A stretch of 64,000 nucleotides of DNA from Carboxylicivirga taeanensis (GCF_051851475.1 NZ_JBPUSJ010000017.1:1-64000); one strand, 5' to 3'. Shown: positions 9,390 to 18,898, counted from the stretch's first letter. Notes: generated by a model from the letters alone, not told the origin. Numbers and translations: made by a program.

Positions 9390-10727
9390 ATGTTTGAGAA
9401 TCTGAGCGAAAGGCTGGAGAGGTCATTTAAACTACTGAAAGGTGAGAGTAAAATCACCGAACTAAATATTGCTGAGACACTGAAGGATATCCGTCGCGCT
9501 TTGCTGGATGCCGATGTCAACTATAAAACTGCCAAAACCTTTACCGAAACTGTTAAGCAGAAGGCCATGGGCCAGGATGTGCTGAATGCAGTTAAGCCGG
9601 GTGAGATGATGGTTAAACTGGTGCACGATGAATTGGCCGTTTTGATGGGTGGTACATCGACAGATATCAATCTGAACAACACGCCTAGCATTATTTTAAT
9701 TGCTGGTTTGCAGGGGTCTGGTAAAACTACCTTTACCGGTAAGCTGGCCAACCTGTTAAAAACCAAACGCAGTAAAAATCCGTTGTTAGTTGCCGGTGAC
9801 GTATATCGACCGGCTGCAATCAACCAGCTACAGGTACTTGGGGAGCAAATTGGTGCACCTGTTTATACCGAAGAGGGCTGTAAGGATCCGGTTAAGTTGG
9901 CTAAAGATGGTATTGCTCTGGCGAAAAAAGGAGCGCACGATGTGGTTATTATCGATACCGCAGGTCGTTTAGCCATCGATGAGCAGATGATGGAGGAGAT
10001 ATCAGCCGTTAAGAAAGCGGTTAATCCCGATGAGATTCTGTTTGTAGTGGACTCAATGACCGGTCAGGATGCTGTTAATACGGCCAAAGAGTTTAATGAT
10101 CGACTGGATTTTGATGGAGTTGTATTAACCAAGCTGGATGGTGATACCCGTGGTGGTGCTGCCTTATCTATCCGAAGCGTGGTTGATAAGCCTATTAAGT
10201 TTGTGGGTACGGGCGAAAAAATGGAAGCACTGGACGTGTTCCACCCGAGCCGTATGGCCGACCGTATTTTGGGTATGGGTGATATCGTATCGCTGGTTGA
10301 GAGGGCTCAGGAGCAGTACGATGAAGAAGAGGCACGCAAGCTGCAAAAGAAGATTGCCAAGAATCAGTTCAATTTCGATGACTTTTTAAAGCAGATACAG
10401 CAAATCAAAAAGATGGGTAACCTGAAAGATTTAGCTGCGATGATTCCCGGGATGGGCAAGATGCTGAAAAACATCGATTTTGATGATGATGCGTTTAAAG
10501 GCATCGAAGCGATCATTCGTTCCATGACGCCAGAAGAACGTGACCAGCCAGCCATTATTAATGGCAGCCGAAAGAAGCGAATTGCGGCAGGTAGTGGAAC
10601 AACCATACAGGAAGTGAATCGCCTGATTAAGCAATTTGATGATACCCGAAAGGTGATGAAGATGATGACCTCGGGGAATAAAATGGGGAAAATGATGGGC
10701 AAGATGCCGATGGGACGACGCCGATAA
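9390..10727 (+). CDS. ffh: Signal recognition particle protein Ffh
   Basis: A 445-residue SRP54 GTPase that binds 4.5S RNA and signal sequences of nascent membrane and secreted proteins. Order: N domain (FENLSERLERSFKLLKG), G domain with P-loop GLQGSGKTT, DTAGR and TKLDGD motifs, then a Met-rich M domain ending MGKMMGKMPMGRRR. The ATG at 9390 is preferred over an in-frame ATG at 9342: the extra 16 residues are not family-like, and a -7 box lies between the two codons. It is followed by its own terminator. Confidence 0.97.
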   Translation: MFENLSERLERSFKLLKGESKITELNIAETLKDIRRALLDADVNYKTAKTFTETVKQKAMGQDVLNAVKPGEMMVKLVHDELAVLMGGTSTDINLNNTPSIILIAGLQGSGKTTFTGKLANLLKTKRSKNPLLVAGDVYRPAAINQLQVLGEQIGAPVYTEEGCKDPVKLAKDGIALAKKGAHDVVIIDTAGRLAIDEQMMEEISAVKKAVNPDEILFVVDSMTGQDAVNTAKEFNDRLDFDGVVLTKLDGDTRGGAALSIRSVVDKPIKFVGTGEKMEALDVFHPSRMADRILGMGDIVSLVERAQEQYDEEEARKLQKKIAKNQFNFDDFLKQIQQIKKMGNLKDLAAMIPGMGKMLKNIDFDDDAFKGIEAIIRSMTPEERDQPAIINGSRKKRIAAGSGTTIQEVNRLIKQFDDTRKVMKMMTSGNKMGKMMGKMPMGRRR

Positions 10728-10743
10728 AATATGAAATATTGAA

Positions 10744-10770
10744 AAGAAGCACAGTCGTGCTTCTTTTTTT
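10744..10770 (+). terminator. Terminator after ffh
   Basis: AGAAGCAC/GTGCTTCT stem with a four-base loop and a run of T, 17 bases after the ffh stop codon and 27 bases before the folD start. Confidence 0.85.
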
Positions 10771-10796
10771 ATATACAAACCCGAAAATTGAGAACC

Positions 10797-11678
10797 ATGC
10801 AACTGATTGATGGAAAATTAACATCGAAAGAAGTACGTAAGGAAATTGCTGCCGAAGTGGAAGCAATAAAAGCGAATGGTGGTAAAATTCCCCATTTGGC
10901 GGCCATATTGGTAGGGCATGATGGCGGCAGCGAGTCGTACGTATCCGGTAAGATGAAAGCTTGCGAAGAAGTAGGCTTTAAGTCGAGCCTGATTCGTTTT
11001 GAAGAAAGTGTTACTGAAGAGGAGCTGCTGAACAAGGTTAAAGAATTAAATAACGATCCGGATATTGATGGCTTTATTGTGCAGTTGCCACTGCCCAAGC
11101 ACATTGATGAAGATAAAGTGAATGAGACCATTGACCCCCGAAAAGATGTGGATGGCTTTCATCCGGTCAATGTGGGGCGCATGGCAATTGGTATGCCTGC
11201 CTTTATTTCAGCAACACCACAAGGCATAATGGAACTGCTAAAACGTTACCAAATTGAAACTTCGGGTAAGCATGTGGTAGTTATTGGTCGCAGCAACATC
11301 GTGGGGCGCCCAATGAGTATTTTGCTGTCGCAAAAAGGAACTCCGGGTAATGCAACTGTGACGGTAGCTCACAGCCGTACCGCTAACCTTAAGGAGGTAT
11401 GTTTGCAGGCCGATATCATTATTGCTGCAATTGGTTCTCCTGGTTTTGTAAAGGGAGATATGGTTAAAGAGGGAGCTGTGGTAATAGATGTTGGTACAAC
11501 GCGTGTAGCCGCAACGGACACCAAGTCGGGCTGGCGCCTGAAAGGTGATGTGCTCTTCGACGAAGTAGCACCAAAATGTTCCTACATCACCCCTGTACCG
11601 GGTGGGGTTGGACCAATGACCATTACTTCGCTGATTATTAACACGCTTAAGTCAGCCAAAAAAGAAATATATAGCTAA
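10797..11678 (+). CDS. folD: Bifunctional methylenetetrahydrofolate dehydrogenase / cyclohydrolase
   Basis: A 293-residue FolD, interconverting 5,10-methylene-, methenyl- and 10-formyl-tetrahydrofolate with NADP. Family motifs seen: SYVSGKMKACEEVG with the catalytic Lys, DGFIVQLPLPKHI, the nucleotide-binding VIGRSNIVGRPMS, and the C-terminal PGGVGPMTI. The ATG at 10797 fits the family start (MQLIDGK). A TTG three codons upstream is in frame but adds nothing conserved. The gene sits between two terminators and is probably monocistronic. Confidence 0.96.
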   Translation: MQLIDGKLTSKEVRKEIAAEVEAIKANGGKIPHLAAILVGHDGGSESYVSGKMKACEEVGFKSSLIRFEESVTEEELLNKVKELNNDPDIDGFIVQLPLPKHIDEDKVNETIDPRKDVDGFHPVNVGRMAIGMPAFISATPQGIMELLKRYQIETSGKHVVVIGRSNIVGRPMSILLSQKGTPGNATVTVAHSRTANLKEVCLQADIIIAAIGSPGFVKGDMVKEGAVVIDVGTTRVAATDTKSGWRLKGDVLFDEVAPKCSYITPVPGGVGPMTITSLIINTLKSAKKEIYS

Positions 11679-11699
11679 TAGCGTTTGAATGACAATTAG

Positions 11700-11729
11700 A
11701 GGCCAGCATTTTTTTTGCTGGCCTTTTTT
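11700..11729 (+). terminator. Terminator after folD
   Basis: AGGCCAGC/GCTGGCCT stem around a T-rich loop, followed by a run of T. Confidence 0.88.
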
Positions 11730-11861
11730 ATTTAGTATATATCAGTCTAATAGTTGCTTAGGTTGTTTTTATTGAGATAGATTAATAATTCATTGATTAA
11801 TGATAATTGCAGGGAGTTGAATATCAGCTGAATCTGTTCTAACTTAAGAAAAAACTATCCT

Positions 11862-13352
11862 ATGAAATTACCTAAATCTTACTACAATCCACTGTCGTTA
11901 GTAGGTACGATTATTGCTGTGCTTGCTCTGCTGTTGATCATCCTTTCGGTGATCTTCTCCTTTGTATTCAATGCAGGAAGCTCATACCTGGGGCTGTTTA
12001 CTTACATCCTTTTGCCGTCGATATTAATTATGGGTTTAATATTGATTCCGATAGGCATGATACGTGCCATCAGAAGGGCCCGAAAGGCCAATGAGCCGGT
12101 ATCGACCAAATGGATCGTGATCGACTTTAATGATCCTCGCTATCGAAATGCAGCCGCCTTATTTATTATTGGCACCGTGGTATTTATGCTGTTAACGGCT
12201 GTAGGAAGCTATGAGGCCTACCATTATACCGAATCGGTGGAGTTTTGCGGACAGGTTTGCCACCGGGTGATGGAACCGGAGTACATTACCTATATGAACT
12301 CATCGCATGCGCGGGTGGCTTGTGTCGAATGTCATGTTGGGCAGGGAGCCAACTGGTATGTTAAATCGAAACTGTCAGGGCTGTATCAGGTGTATGCGGT
12401 GCTGGCCAACAACTATCCAAGACCGATTCCAACGCCTATTAGCAGTTTACGACCGGCCAAAGAAACCTGCGAGGAATGCCACTGGCCCGAAAAGTTTTAC
12501 ACCCCTCGTATGCAGTACGAAAAGCATTATCTGTCGGATTCCTTGAATACGCAGTGGGGCATTCAGCTATTGATAAAAACCAATAGCCATCACAGCTCCA
12601 CCAACCTGGCCGAAGGCATCCACTGGCACATCAATCCCAATGTGCGTATTGAGTATATTGCCGAGGATGAAAGCCGGGAGGTTTTGCCATGGGTGCGGTC
12701 CATTAATCTGGCAACGGGCGATACGGTGGTGTATGAAGATAGCTGGGCACCACTAGATTCGGCCACTATAGCTACATCAGTACCAAGGGTGATGGACTGT
12801 ATGGACTGCCATAACCGTCCTTCGCACAACTATATGCTGCCTCAGCAGTTTGTTGATGCCGGCATTGCCGCCGGAGACATTCCGCTTCTGCCCGAGATAA
12901 AGCGGCTGAGCATGTCGATATTAAAAGATCCATATCCAACGAGCGATTCGGCTCTTGCTGTTATCCGCTCTGAGCTCAGTGCTTTTTATGGAGATAACTA
13001 TCCCGATATTACAAAACAGACCATTGAGAAGGCTATAGAAGGGGTGTCCAGTAGGTATTTACGTAATATTTTCCCCGAGATGCAGGCTAGTTGGGACGTT
13101 TATTCGGATCATATTGGACACATTGAGTATAACGGCTGTTTCCGCTGCCATAATGATACGCATGTAAGTCAAAAAGACGATAAGATATCACGCGATTGCG
13201 AGGCCTGTCACTCAATACTGATGCAGGGGTCACCGGGGAATGAAGATTATGCAACTGGTTCGGAAACCTTGCCTTTCAGGCATCCGGTTGATATCGATGA
13301 AGTTTGGAAAGAATCTTTATGTACTGATTGCCACCGTTACCTGTACTTATAG
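11862..13352 (+). CDS. Seven-heme inner-membrane NapC/NirT-type cytochrome c (ImcH-like)
   Basis: A 496-residue protein with three N-terminal membrane helices (about 12-36, 42-68 and 96-118), then a periplasmic multiheme region. Six CXXCH motifs are visible: CVECH 154-158, CEECH 203-207, CMDCH 313-317, CFRCH 426-430, CEACH 446-450 and CTDCH 487-491. The first heme motif is a non-standard CX3CH, CGQVCH at 129-134. NapC/NirT proteins take electrons from quinol and pass them to periplasmic or outer-membrane reductases. Three helices plus seven hemes resembles Geobacter ImcH more than the four- or five-heme NrfH/NapC; I infer this from layout, not alignment. No reductase or assembly gene is adjacent, so the electron acceptor is unknown. 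Confidence 0.8.
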   Translation: MKLPKSYYNPLSLVGTIIAVLALLLIILSVIFSFVFNAGSSYLGLFTYILLPSILIMGLILIPIGMIRAIRRARKANEPVSTKWIVIDFNDPRYRNAAALFIIGTVVFMLLTAVGSYEAYHYTESVEFCGQVCHRVMEPEYITYMNSSHARVACVECHVGQGANWYVKSKLSGLYQVYAVLANNYPRPIPTPISSLRPAKETCEECHWPEKFYTPRMQYEKHYLSDSLNTQWGIQLLIKTNSHHSSTNLAEGIHWHINPNVRIEYIAEDESREVLPWVRSINLATGDTVVYEDSWAPLDSATIATSVPRVMDCMDCHNRPSHNYMLPQQFVDAGIAAGDIPLLPEIKRLSMSILKDPYPTSDSALAVIRSELSAFYGDNYPDITKQTIEKAIEGVSSRYLRNIFPEMQASWDVYSDHIGHIEYNGCFRCHNDTHVSQKDDKISRDCEACHSILMQGSPGNEDYATGSETLPFRHPVDIDEVWKESLCTDCHRYLYL

Positions 13353-13431
13353 TCGGTGCTGCAGAAACAGGTAAGGCCCTGCAACAATAAAGGCATTTTT
13401 GTGCGGAGGAGGCCTGTATGAAAAACGCAAG

Positions 13432-13478
13432 ATAGCCAGTATGAACGGTCAATTTCCGTTCATACTGGCTATTTTTTT
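13432..13478 (+). terminator. Strong terminator after the cytochrome gene
   Basis: A perfect 17-base-pair stem (ATAGCCAGTATGAACGG with its complement at 13456-13472) and seven-base loop, followed by seven T. It lies 80 bases after the stop codon. Confidence 0.92.
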
Positions 13479-13549
13479 GGTGTAATGCCTCTTTTTTTGA
13501 CAGCCTTTGGAGCGTTCTCCAAAGGTGCTGATCCCATCATCGGGCTGTG

Positions 13550-13891
13550 CTATAGGTTAATGACCTTATCAGCCTTGCATTGAAGCGTAATAATATCGGG
13601 CATGGTGGCCTTGCTGCCCGCCACCAGGTTTTCAATCTGATAGTAATTAAGGCAGGTTGTGCAGGCTATCAGTTTGCAACCTTTTTGTTCCAGTTGCAGC
13701 AGTTCTTCGCCATACGTGCCTGATGCGTCTAGCACTTTAACCCCTTCGTTGTAAAAGGCTATTATTGAAGGCAGCCGGTTGTCTTCGGCTATGAGTTTCA
13801 GGTAGGTTTTCAAAAGTTTTTGGGAGAGTTCCTTATCGCCACTTCCCATGCCATTACGGGTAATTTGCAGCAGGTCCGTTAGTTTTTCCAT
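13550..13891 (-). CDS. DsrE-like protein, YedF C-terminal type
   Basis: A 113-residue DsrE/DsrF-fold protein. The start resembles the C-terminal domain of YedF (ITRNGMGSGDKELSQKLLKTYL), and the conserved Cys pair region (LIACTTCLNYYQIE) is present near residue 77. YedF is associated with selenium metabolism and normally has an N-terminal TusA domain, which is absent here. No selD or other selenium gene is nearby. A small sulfur- or selenium-relay role is possible, but the substrate cannot be told from sequence. It is monocistronic. Confidence 0.7.
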   Translation of the reverse strand: MEKLTDLLQITRNGMGSGDKELSQKLLKTYLKLIAEDNRLPSIIAFYNEGVKVLDASGTYGEELLQLEQKGCKLIACTTCLNYYQIENLVAGSKATMPDIITLQCKADKVINL

Positions 13892-14321
13892 CTGAGTTTA
13901 TATTTAATGCGGCAAAGGTAATTAAAAGTTCGCTTGCCTTACGCGAAGATATCGGTAAGGTTGGCGACAGGCTGCACGCTATCCGGCACGTTTTTGCCAG
14001 CAACTTTAATAGAATTGGGGGAGCCTCCATGCTGAGTAAGAGGGAGCAGTCGTTCATCGCCTGGTGTATGGGTTATTTCGGACTGGCAGTATAAATGGCT
14101 GATTCAGGTCGCTACTGCGTAATGCTGGCAGTCAAAGCAGCTGCTTTTTGGCTGAAAATCATGGCCGGAAATACCGCTGCACTTTGCAGGAGGGTTTCAA
14201 AAAAAACGCCAAGCCTGCTTCTGCTGGCGGCAAGCACTTTTTAAGGCGGATATTGGCCTAAAAAAAGCCAGGTGCAGTACGGATTTATAGAGGCAGGGAG
14301 GATGTGCATACCTGCCTTGGG
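13892..14321. other. 430-base gap without a recognised gene
   Basis: This gap between two minus-strand genes is less AT-rich than other gaps in the window. The only frame of size (minus strand, about 13854-14057) overlaps the DsrE-like gene and encodes nothing recognisable. A short inverted repeat (AGGCAGG/CCTGCCT, about 14292-14317) lies just after the helicase stop but lacks a T-tract. It may be decayed coding DNA. Confidence 0.45.
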
Positions 14322-16022
14322 TTAAAACCATAAATCCAGCTTTTCTACACGTTTAACAACGGCACTTTGGCTGCGACCCAGCAGCAAGGCAATTTCCTTA
14401 ACAGTTTTGCCTTGAATAAACAGCTGTTTCAGTTCAGCTTCTTCCATTTTAGTCCATAATTGATTGCTTCGTTTGGCGTTTGGGGCCTTAACCTTAGGTT
14501 TAATCGACAGGTTAAGGTTGTTGCTTACCGTATTAAAATCATGAATTTGATAGGAGGTAGGCAGCAGGTGAATAGGGATGTGAAGTTTGGCTTTGGTGCG
14601 TGTGGCGGCAACATACAGCAGGTTGACCTCTTCGGCCAGTGCATCCGGACTCACTTCGCGGGCTTTTATGGCTCCCTTCATATCTATAAGCTGCTGCTCG
14701 CTGATAAAGTCTTCCATAATAAACACCTGGTCGTACTCCATGCCTTTAGCTTTGTGCACGGTCGAAAACACCATGTCGGCCTTGTGTTTATTGGCTTCAT
14801 CCAGCGTGCATTCCTTAATTTTGTTAATAAAGAAGGGGATGTCTTTATGGTATTTTTCCACTAAATCGACCAATGCTTTTAGTGAGGCATCGGATGTTTC
14901 TTCCAGATAGTCTTTTAGGTGGTCGAAACTGGGAATGGTTTTCAGCAAGTCATCTTTAATTAAGTGCCGCTGATCGTTGTACAAATTCAGCACATCATAG
15001 ATGGAGCCGCCTTCCTCGGAGAAGGTATAGGAGCTCAGTTGTCCTTCGAAATAAATTTGTTTCAGCTCTTTTTGCTGGATGAGTAATTCAATGGCCCTCG
15101 ACACCAGCTTGCTGTTGGAGCGCGCCAGGGTCACCCTGCTTTTTATGGGCTGATGATTACCCTGTCCTTGTAAATTGACCTGACCGTTTAGGCCTATTTC
15201 TGTTTTTAGCTGAAGGATGGATTTGGAAAGGCGAGCAATCTCCTGGTTAAACCGAAAGCTCTTACTCAGGTCCATTGTAGGAAAATCAATTTGCTGCAAG
15301 GCATTGGTCGCAAAGCGCCAGCCATATATCTGTTGATGCTGATCCCCAATGATGATTTTGTGTGCCGACTGCTTTTCAAAAGCGGCCAGCATGGCTCCGG
15401 AGGCATCTTGACCCTCATCAAATAGCAGGTAATCGTAAGGTAGAATGGGCTGGCTCAGCTGAAACTGCTTCAGGTAAAAATCGTGAATGATGTCAATCTC
15501 TCCTTTGTGCATTTTAGCTAAAAACAGGCGGGTGTAATGCACAATTTGTTCATGGTTCTCGGTCGCAAATGCCAGACTTTCAAGGTTAGTCAGGGTTTCC
15601 AGGTAATTAATCTCAACTACCTTCTGGGCCTTCGAATTGCAGAAATAACGAACGAAGCGATAAACATGACTGGCTAGTTTGAGGTGCGATAGATCGCCTG
15701 GTTTAGGCCTGATGTTCAATAGCACAGCAATTTCATGGGGTTTGTAATCGAACCGCAGCTTATAGCGCCTGTATGGGGCGGTGTACTTGTAAGCCAGTGA
15801 ATGAGCAGTTTCTACACGCACGTTGTTAAGCCTCATTTGGCTCAGCTTGTGTTCGGCCTCCAGTTTAACCGATTTGTTAAAGGCCAGGTAAAGAATGGGA
15901 GCGTGTGGCCTTTGTTGAGCGTATTGCAGAATGGTGGTTGTTTTACCTGAGCCGGCAACGGCATTTACTTTGAGGTTGCCTTCGTGTTCAATAATCTGTT
16001 GCTGTTCGTCGGTTAATTGCAT
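14322..16022 (-). CDS. UvrD/Rep-type superfamily 1 helicase with a C-terminal HTH tail
   Basis: A 566-residue SF1A helicase. Visible motifs: Walker A AVAGSGKTT (about residue 20), Walker B LLFDEGQDAS (about 201-210), QIYGWRFA, TVHKAKGMEYDQVFI and VAATRTK. It is shorter than UvrD/PcrA (about 720) and lacks much of subdomain 2B. The last 50 residues (WTKMEEAELKQLFIQGKTVK, then EIALLLGRSQSAVVKRV) look like a SANT/Myb or resolvase-type helix-turn-helix, which is unusual for this family. Probable role: DNA unwinding in repair or an accessory defence or recombination process. No partner nuclease is adjacent. Confidence 0.82.
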   Translation of the reverse strand: MQLTDEQQQIIEHEGNLKVNAVAGSGKTTTILQYAQQRPHAPILYLAFNKSVKLEAEHKLSQMRLNNVRVETAHSLAYKYTAPYRRYKLRFDYKPHEIAVLLNIRPKPGDLSHLKLASHVYRFVRYFCNSKAQKVVEINYLETLTNLESLAFATENHEQIVHYTRLFLAKMHKGEIDIIHDFYLKQFQLSQPILPYDYLLFDEGQDASGAMLAAFEKQSAHKIIIGDQHQQIYGWRFATNALQQIDFPTMDLSKSFRFNQEIARLSKSILQLKTEIGLNGQVNLQGQGNHQPIKSRVTLARSNSKLVSRAIELLIQQKELKQIYFEGQLSSYTFSEEGGSIYDVLNLYNDQRHLIKDDLLKTIPSFDHLKDYLEETSDASLKALVDLVEKYHKDIPFFINKIKECTLDEANKHKADMVFSTVHKAKGMEYDQVFIMEDFISEQQLIDMKGAIKAREVSPDALAEEVNLLYVAATRTKAKLHIPIHLLPTSYQIHDFNTVSNNLNLSIKPKVKAPNAKRSNQLWTKMEEAELKQLFIQGKTVKEIALLLGRSQSAVVKRVEKLDLWF

Positions 16023-16074
16023 TGATATATTTAAGTTGGATATGCGTTGGCAATAGTTGAGTGCCTGAGCAAAT

Positions 16075-16116
16075 AAAAAGTACCAATCTCTGGGATGAAC
16101 TCCAGAGATGGTACTT
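16075..16116 (-). terminator. Terminator of the ygiQ-DUF4197 operon (minus strand)
   Basis: Read on the minus strand, a 15-base-pair stem AAGTACCATCTCTGG with one bulge is followed by TTTTTATTT. It lies 78 bases beyond the stop of the DUF4197 gene. Confidence 0.8.
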
Positions 16117-16193
16117 GCTACCTACTTGTATTATTCGTTGATGTGATTCTCTTTACTAGTCTATTTAATAGGGACTTAATAAACGGTGCCTGG

Positions 16194-16943
16194 CTAACTT
16201 GTCTGGCTGCTTCCAAACACCCTTTCTAAAATGGCGTTCACTCTGGCCATTGGGTCTTTGCGGATATTGGCTTCCTCTTCCGCGATCTTAACAAATAAGC
16301 CGTTAAGTGCCTGCTCTGTCAGGTAGGCATCCAGGTCGACGTTAACCGTATTGAGGCCCGCCATTTTTCCAAAGGGATTGTCGGCTATCTGGTTCCATTT
16401 CCCCGTAAGTGTTTCCCACGACATATTGGGTGATATGCCGGCGGCAATTTCCTTGTCGAGCGATGCTTGTATTTTTGGCTGGTATAAATCAAACAGTTGC
16501 TTGTAAGTGCTGTTTTTCAGGTATTGGGTAGCAGCATTATCTTCACCTTTCAAAATATTGAAGGCATCACTAATGGTCATTTGCCTGATGGCGCCCCAAA
16601 AAACCGGTCCGGCTTCTTTAGCTGCATCTTCGGCGGCCCGGTTAATGTGCTTCACAACGTCTTCAATTACCTTTTCTCCACCGGGTAGTTTCGATGCATT
16701 TTTAACGATGACATCCGCCTCTTTGGGTAGTAAAATTTTCACCAAATCATCACCATAGTAGCCGTTGGTAGCTCCCAGGTGAGCCGCTGCCGAGTCGGTA
16801 CCAACCCGCAAGGCTTCTTTTAATCCGCTGGCCACTTCGTTTTCGGTAAGTGGGGCGTTGGCATTGTAGGTTTCCATTACGGCAGTCAGCTCGGCACAAG
16901 CTGATAATGTTATCAAAGATAAGATATAGATAATCTTCTTCAT
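16194..16943 (-). CDS. DUF4197 family lipoprotein
   Basis: A 249-residue lipoprotein (signal ending LITLSAC, Cys at residue 16). The rest matches DUF4197: ALRVGTDSAAAHLGATNGYYGD, LLPKEADVI, then a helical tail with DAYLTEQALNGLFVKIAEEE near the end. The function of the family is not known. It lies 26 bases downstream of the ygiQ-like gene on the same strand and probably shares its transcript, although the pairing may be coincidental. Confidence 0.85.
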   Translation of the reverse strand: MKKIIYILSLITLSACAELTAVMETYNANAPLTENEVASGLKEALRVGTDSAAAHLGATNGYYGDDLVKILLPKEADVIVKNASKLPGGEKVIEDVVKHINRAAEDAAKEAGPVFWGAIRQMTISDAFNILKGEDNAATQYLKNSTYKQLFDLYQPKIQASLDKEIAAGISPNMSWETLTGKWNQIADNPFGKMAGLNTVNVDLDAYLTEQALNGLFVKIAEEEANIRKDPMARVNAILERVFGSSQTS

Positions 16944-16969
16944 TAAACTTATTATTAGATTATTAGATG

Positions 16970-18898
16970 TTACTTATATTTCCTTTTTTGAGAATGAGAT
17001 CGCCCTTTCTTTGCTGATTTAGGTTTTGGGCGGGCATTTTGCTTTTTAGCGTCCTTCTCAGGAAATAGTTTTTTGAGTATGTCAAAGCGTCTAAAGCTTT
17101 TCAGGCGTTCTTTGATTTTGTCCTGGTATTCTTTTTTATACCAGAAAAGATACATGCGTTGCTGCAGTTTTTCATCCTTGCTGCGTGGTGTGTAGGTTTC
17201 TTCGAGCGTGTAAGGATGTATCCCGGAATAGTAGATAACAGTGGCAACAGTCATGGGTGTTGGGGTAAAGTCCTGTACCTGTTCCAGCTTAAAATCCATG
17301 TCGTGGGTTTCGCAGGCCAGGTTGGCCATGTCCATTTCTTCACTTCCCGGGTGGCTCGATATAAAATAAGGGATAATTTGCTGGTTCAGTTTTTTGGCAC
17401 TGTTAATCCGGTCGAAATCAGCTTTAAACTTATGAAACAGCTTAAACGAAGGCTTACGCATAATTTTTAATACCTGATCGGAGGTGTGCTCAGGGGCGAC
17501 TTTTAAGCGGCCTGATACATGATTTTCAATCAGTTCCTCCATATAGGCCTTATGGCTTTCTTTTTCTTCCGACGAGGCCATGTTGTTGTAAAGCATGTCG
17601 TAACGAACACCACTGCCAATAAAGGCCTTTTTGATACCGGGGTGCTTATCAACCGTTTTATAAAGTTCGGTCATGGCACTGTGATCGGTATTTAGGTTGG
17701 TGCAAATGTTAGGATGGATGCAGGAGGGGCGTGTACAACGCTGACAAATCCTGAGGTTTTTACCTTCCATCTGGTACATATTAGCGCTGGGGCCACCCAG
17801 GTCGGATATGTAACCTTTAAAATCCGGCATGCCGGTAATCGCGTCTACTTCCTTTAAAATACTCTCCTTCGAGCGGGAAGCAATAAATTTACCTTGATGG
17901 GCTGATATGGTACAGAAGCTGCAACCCCCAAAACAGCCGCGGTGCATATTTACCGAAAACTTAATCATTTCAAATGCCGGAATAGGGCCTTTGGCAATGT
18001 AACGGGGGTGAGGTAAGCGGGTATATGGCAAATCAAATGAGGCATCCAGCTCCCCACTGGTCATGGGTGGGTATGGAGGATTTATAATTACTGTATGCTG
18101 CCCCACATCCTGTGTGAGTCGGGCCGCATTCCACCGATTCGACTCTTCTTCCACATGTCTGAAGTTTTTGGCGTATTTAGTCTTATCAGTCAGGCACTCA
18201 TCATGCGAAAATAAGGGCAAATCTTTCCAGTTCTTATTCTTGGGGAGTGGTGTGCCCTTGTCAAGCATAAAAGCAGTTTGAGGAACGGTCTTAAGGCTCT
18301 CCATGGGCACGCCTCGCTCAATTAAGCGAATGATTTCAAGAAGAGGCTGTTCGCCCATCCCATAGACCAGAAGGTCGGCCTTGGCATCGGCCAGTATGCT
18401 TGGTCTGAGCTGATTCGACCAATAATCGTAATGCGTTACTCGCCGCAGCGATGCCTCAATGCCACCAAGCAGAACCGGTACATCAGGATATAACTCTTTC
18501 AGAATATTACAATACACTACTGAGGCATAATCGGGTCGTTGGCCCGCGCGCCCGTCGGGCGTATAGGCGTCGTCTGATCGCAGGCGGCGGTTAGCTGTGT
18601 AATGGTTCACCATGGAATCCATGGCGCCAGCAGTTACGCCGAAAAAGTAGTTTGGACGGCCCAGTTTTTTAAAGTCTCTTAAATCATCGCGCCAGTTGGG
18701 CTGGGGTACGATGGCTACTTTTAAGCCATGAGCTTCGAGCATGCGCCCAACAACAGCCGCCCCAAAGGCCGGATGATCAATGTATGCATCTCCGGTGAAC
18801 AGAATCACATCAATGCTGTCCCATCCACGTCGCTCTACCTCTTTGGCTGATGTCGGCAGCCAGTCTTCCATCTTATGCTTTTGCTCAGTTTTTATCAT
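16970..18898 (-). CDS. YgiQ family radical SAM protein
   Basis: A 642-residue UPF0313/YgiQ protein. The radical SAM cluster motif CFGGCSFC is preceded by SVNMHRG. The N-terminal domain (VILFTGDAYIDHPAFGAAVVG) resembles a cobalamin-binding fold, and the C-terminus is a Lys/Arg-rich tail (KKGRSHSQKRKYK). A second Cys cluster CQRCTRPSCIHPNIC follows the radical SAM core. The reaction of YgiQ proteins is unknown. A -7 box on the minus strand (18907-18914) supports the annotated ATG. Confidence 0.9.
   Translation of the reverse strand: MIKTEQKHKMEDWLPTSAKEVERRGWDSIDVILFTGDAYIDHPAFGAAVVGRMLEAHGLKVAIVPQPNWRDDLRDFKKLGRPNYFFGVTAGAMDSMVNHYTANRRLRSDDAYTPDGRAGQRPDYASVVYCNILKELYPDVPVLLGGIEASLRRVTHYDYWSNQLRPSILADAKADLLVYGMGEQPLLEIIRLIERGVPMESLKTVPQTAFMLDKGTPLPKNKNWKDLPLFSHDECLTDKTKYAKNFRHVEEESNRWNAARLTQDVGQHTVIINPPYPPMTSGELDASFDLPYTRLPHPRYIAKGPIPAFEMIKFSVNMHRGCFGGCSFCTISAHQGKFIASRSKESILKEVDAITGMPDFKGYISDLGGPSANMYQMEGKNLRICQRCTRPSCIHPNICTNLNTDHSAMTELYKTVDKHPGIKKAFIGSGVRYDMLYNNMASSEEKESHKAYMEELIENHVSGRLKVAPEHTSDQVLKIMRKPSFKLFHKFKADFDRINSAKKLNQQIIPYFISSHPGSEEMDMANLACETHDMDFKLEQVQDFTPTPMTVATVIYYSGIHPYTLEETYTPRSKDEKLQQRMYLFWYKKEYQDKIKERLKSFRRFDILKKLFPEKDAKKQNARPKPKSAKKGRSHSQKRKYK

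Noticed and set aside
13854..14057. 67-codon minus-strand frame overlapping the DsrE-like gene
   Set aside because: Overlaps a better gene and resembles no family; probably chance.
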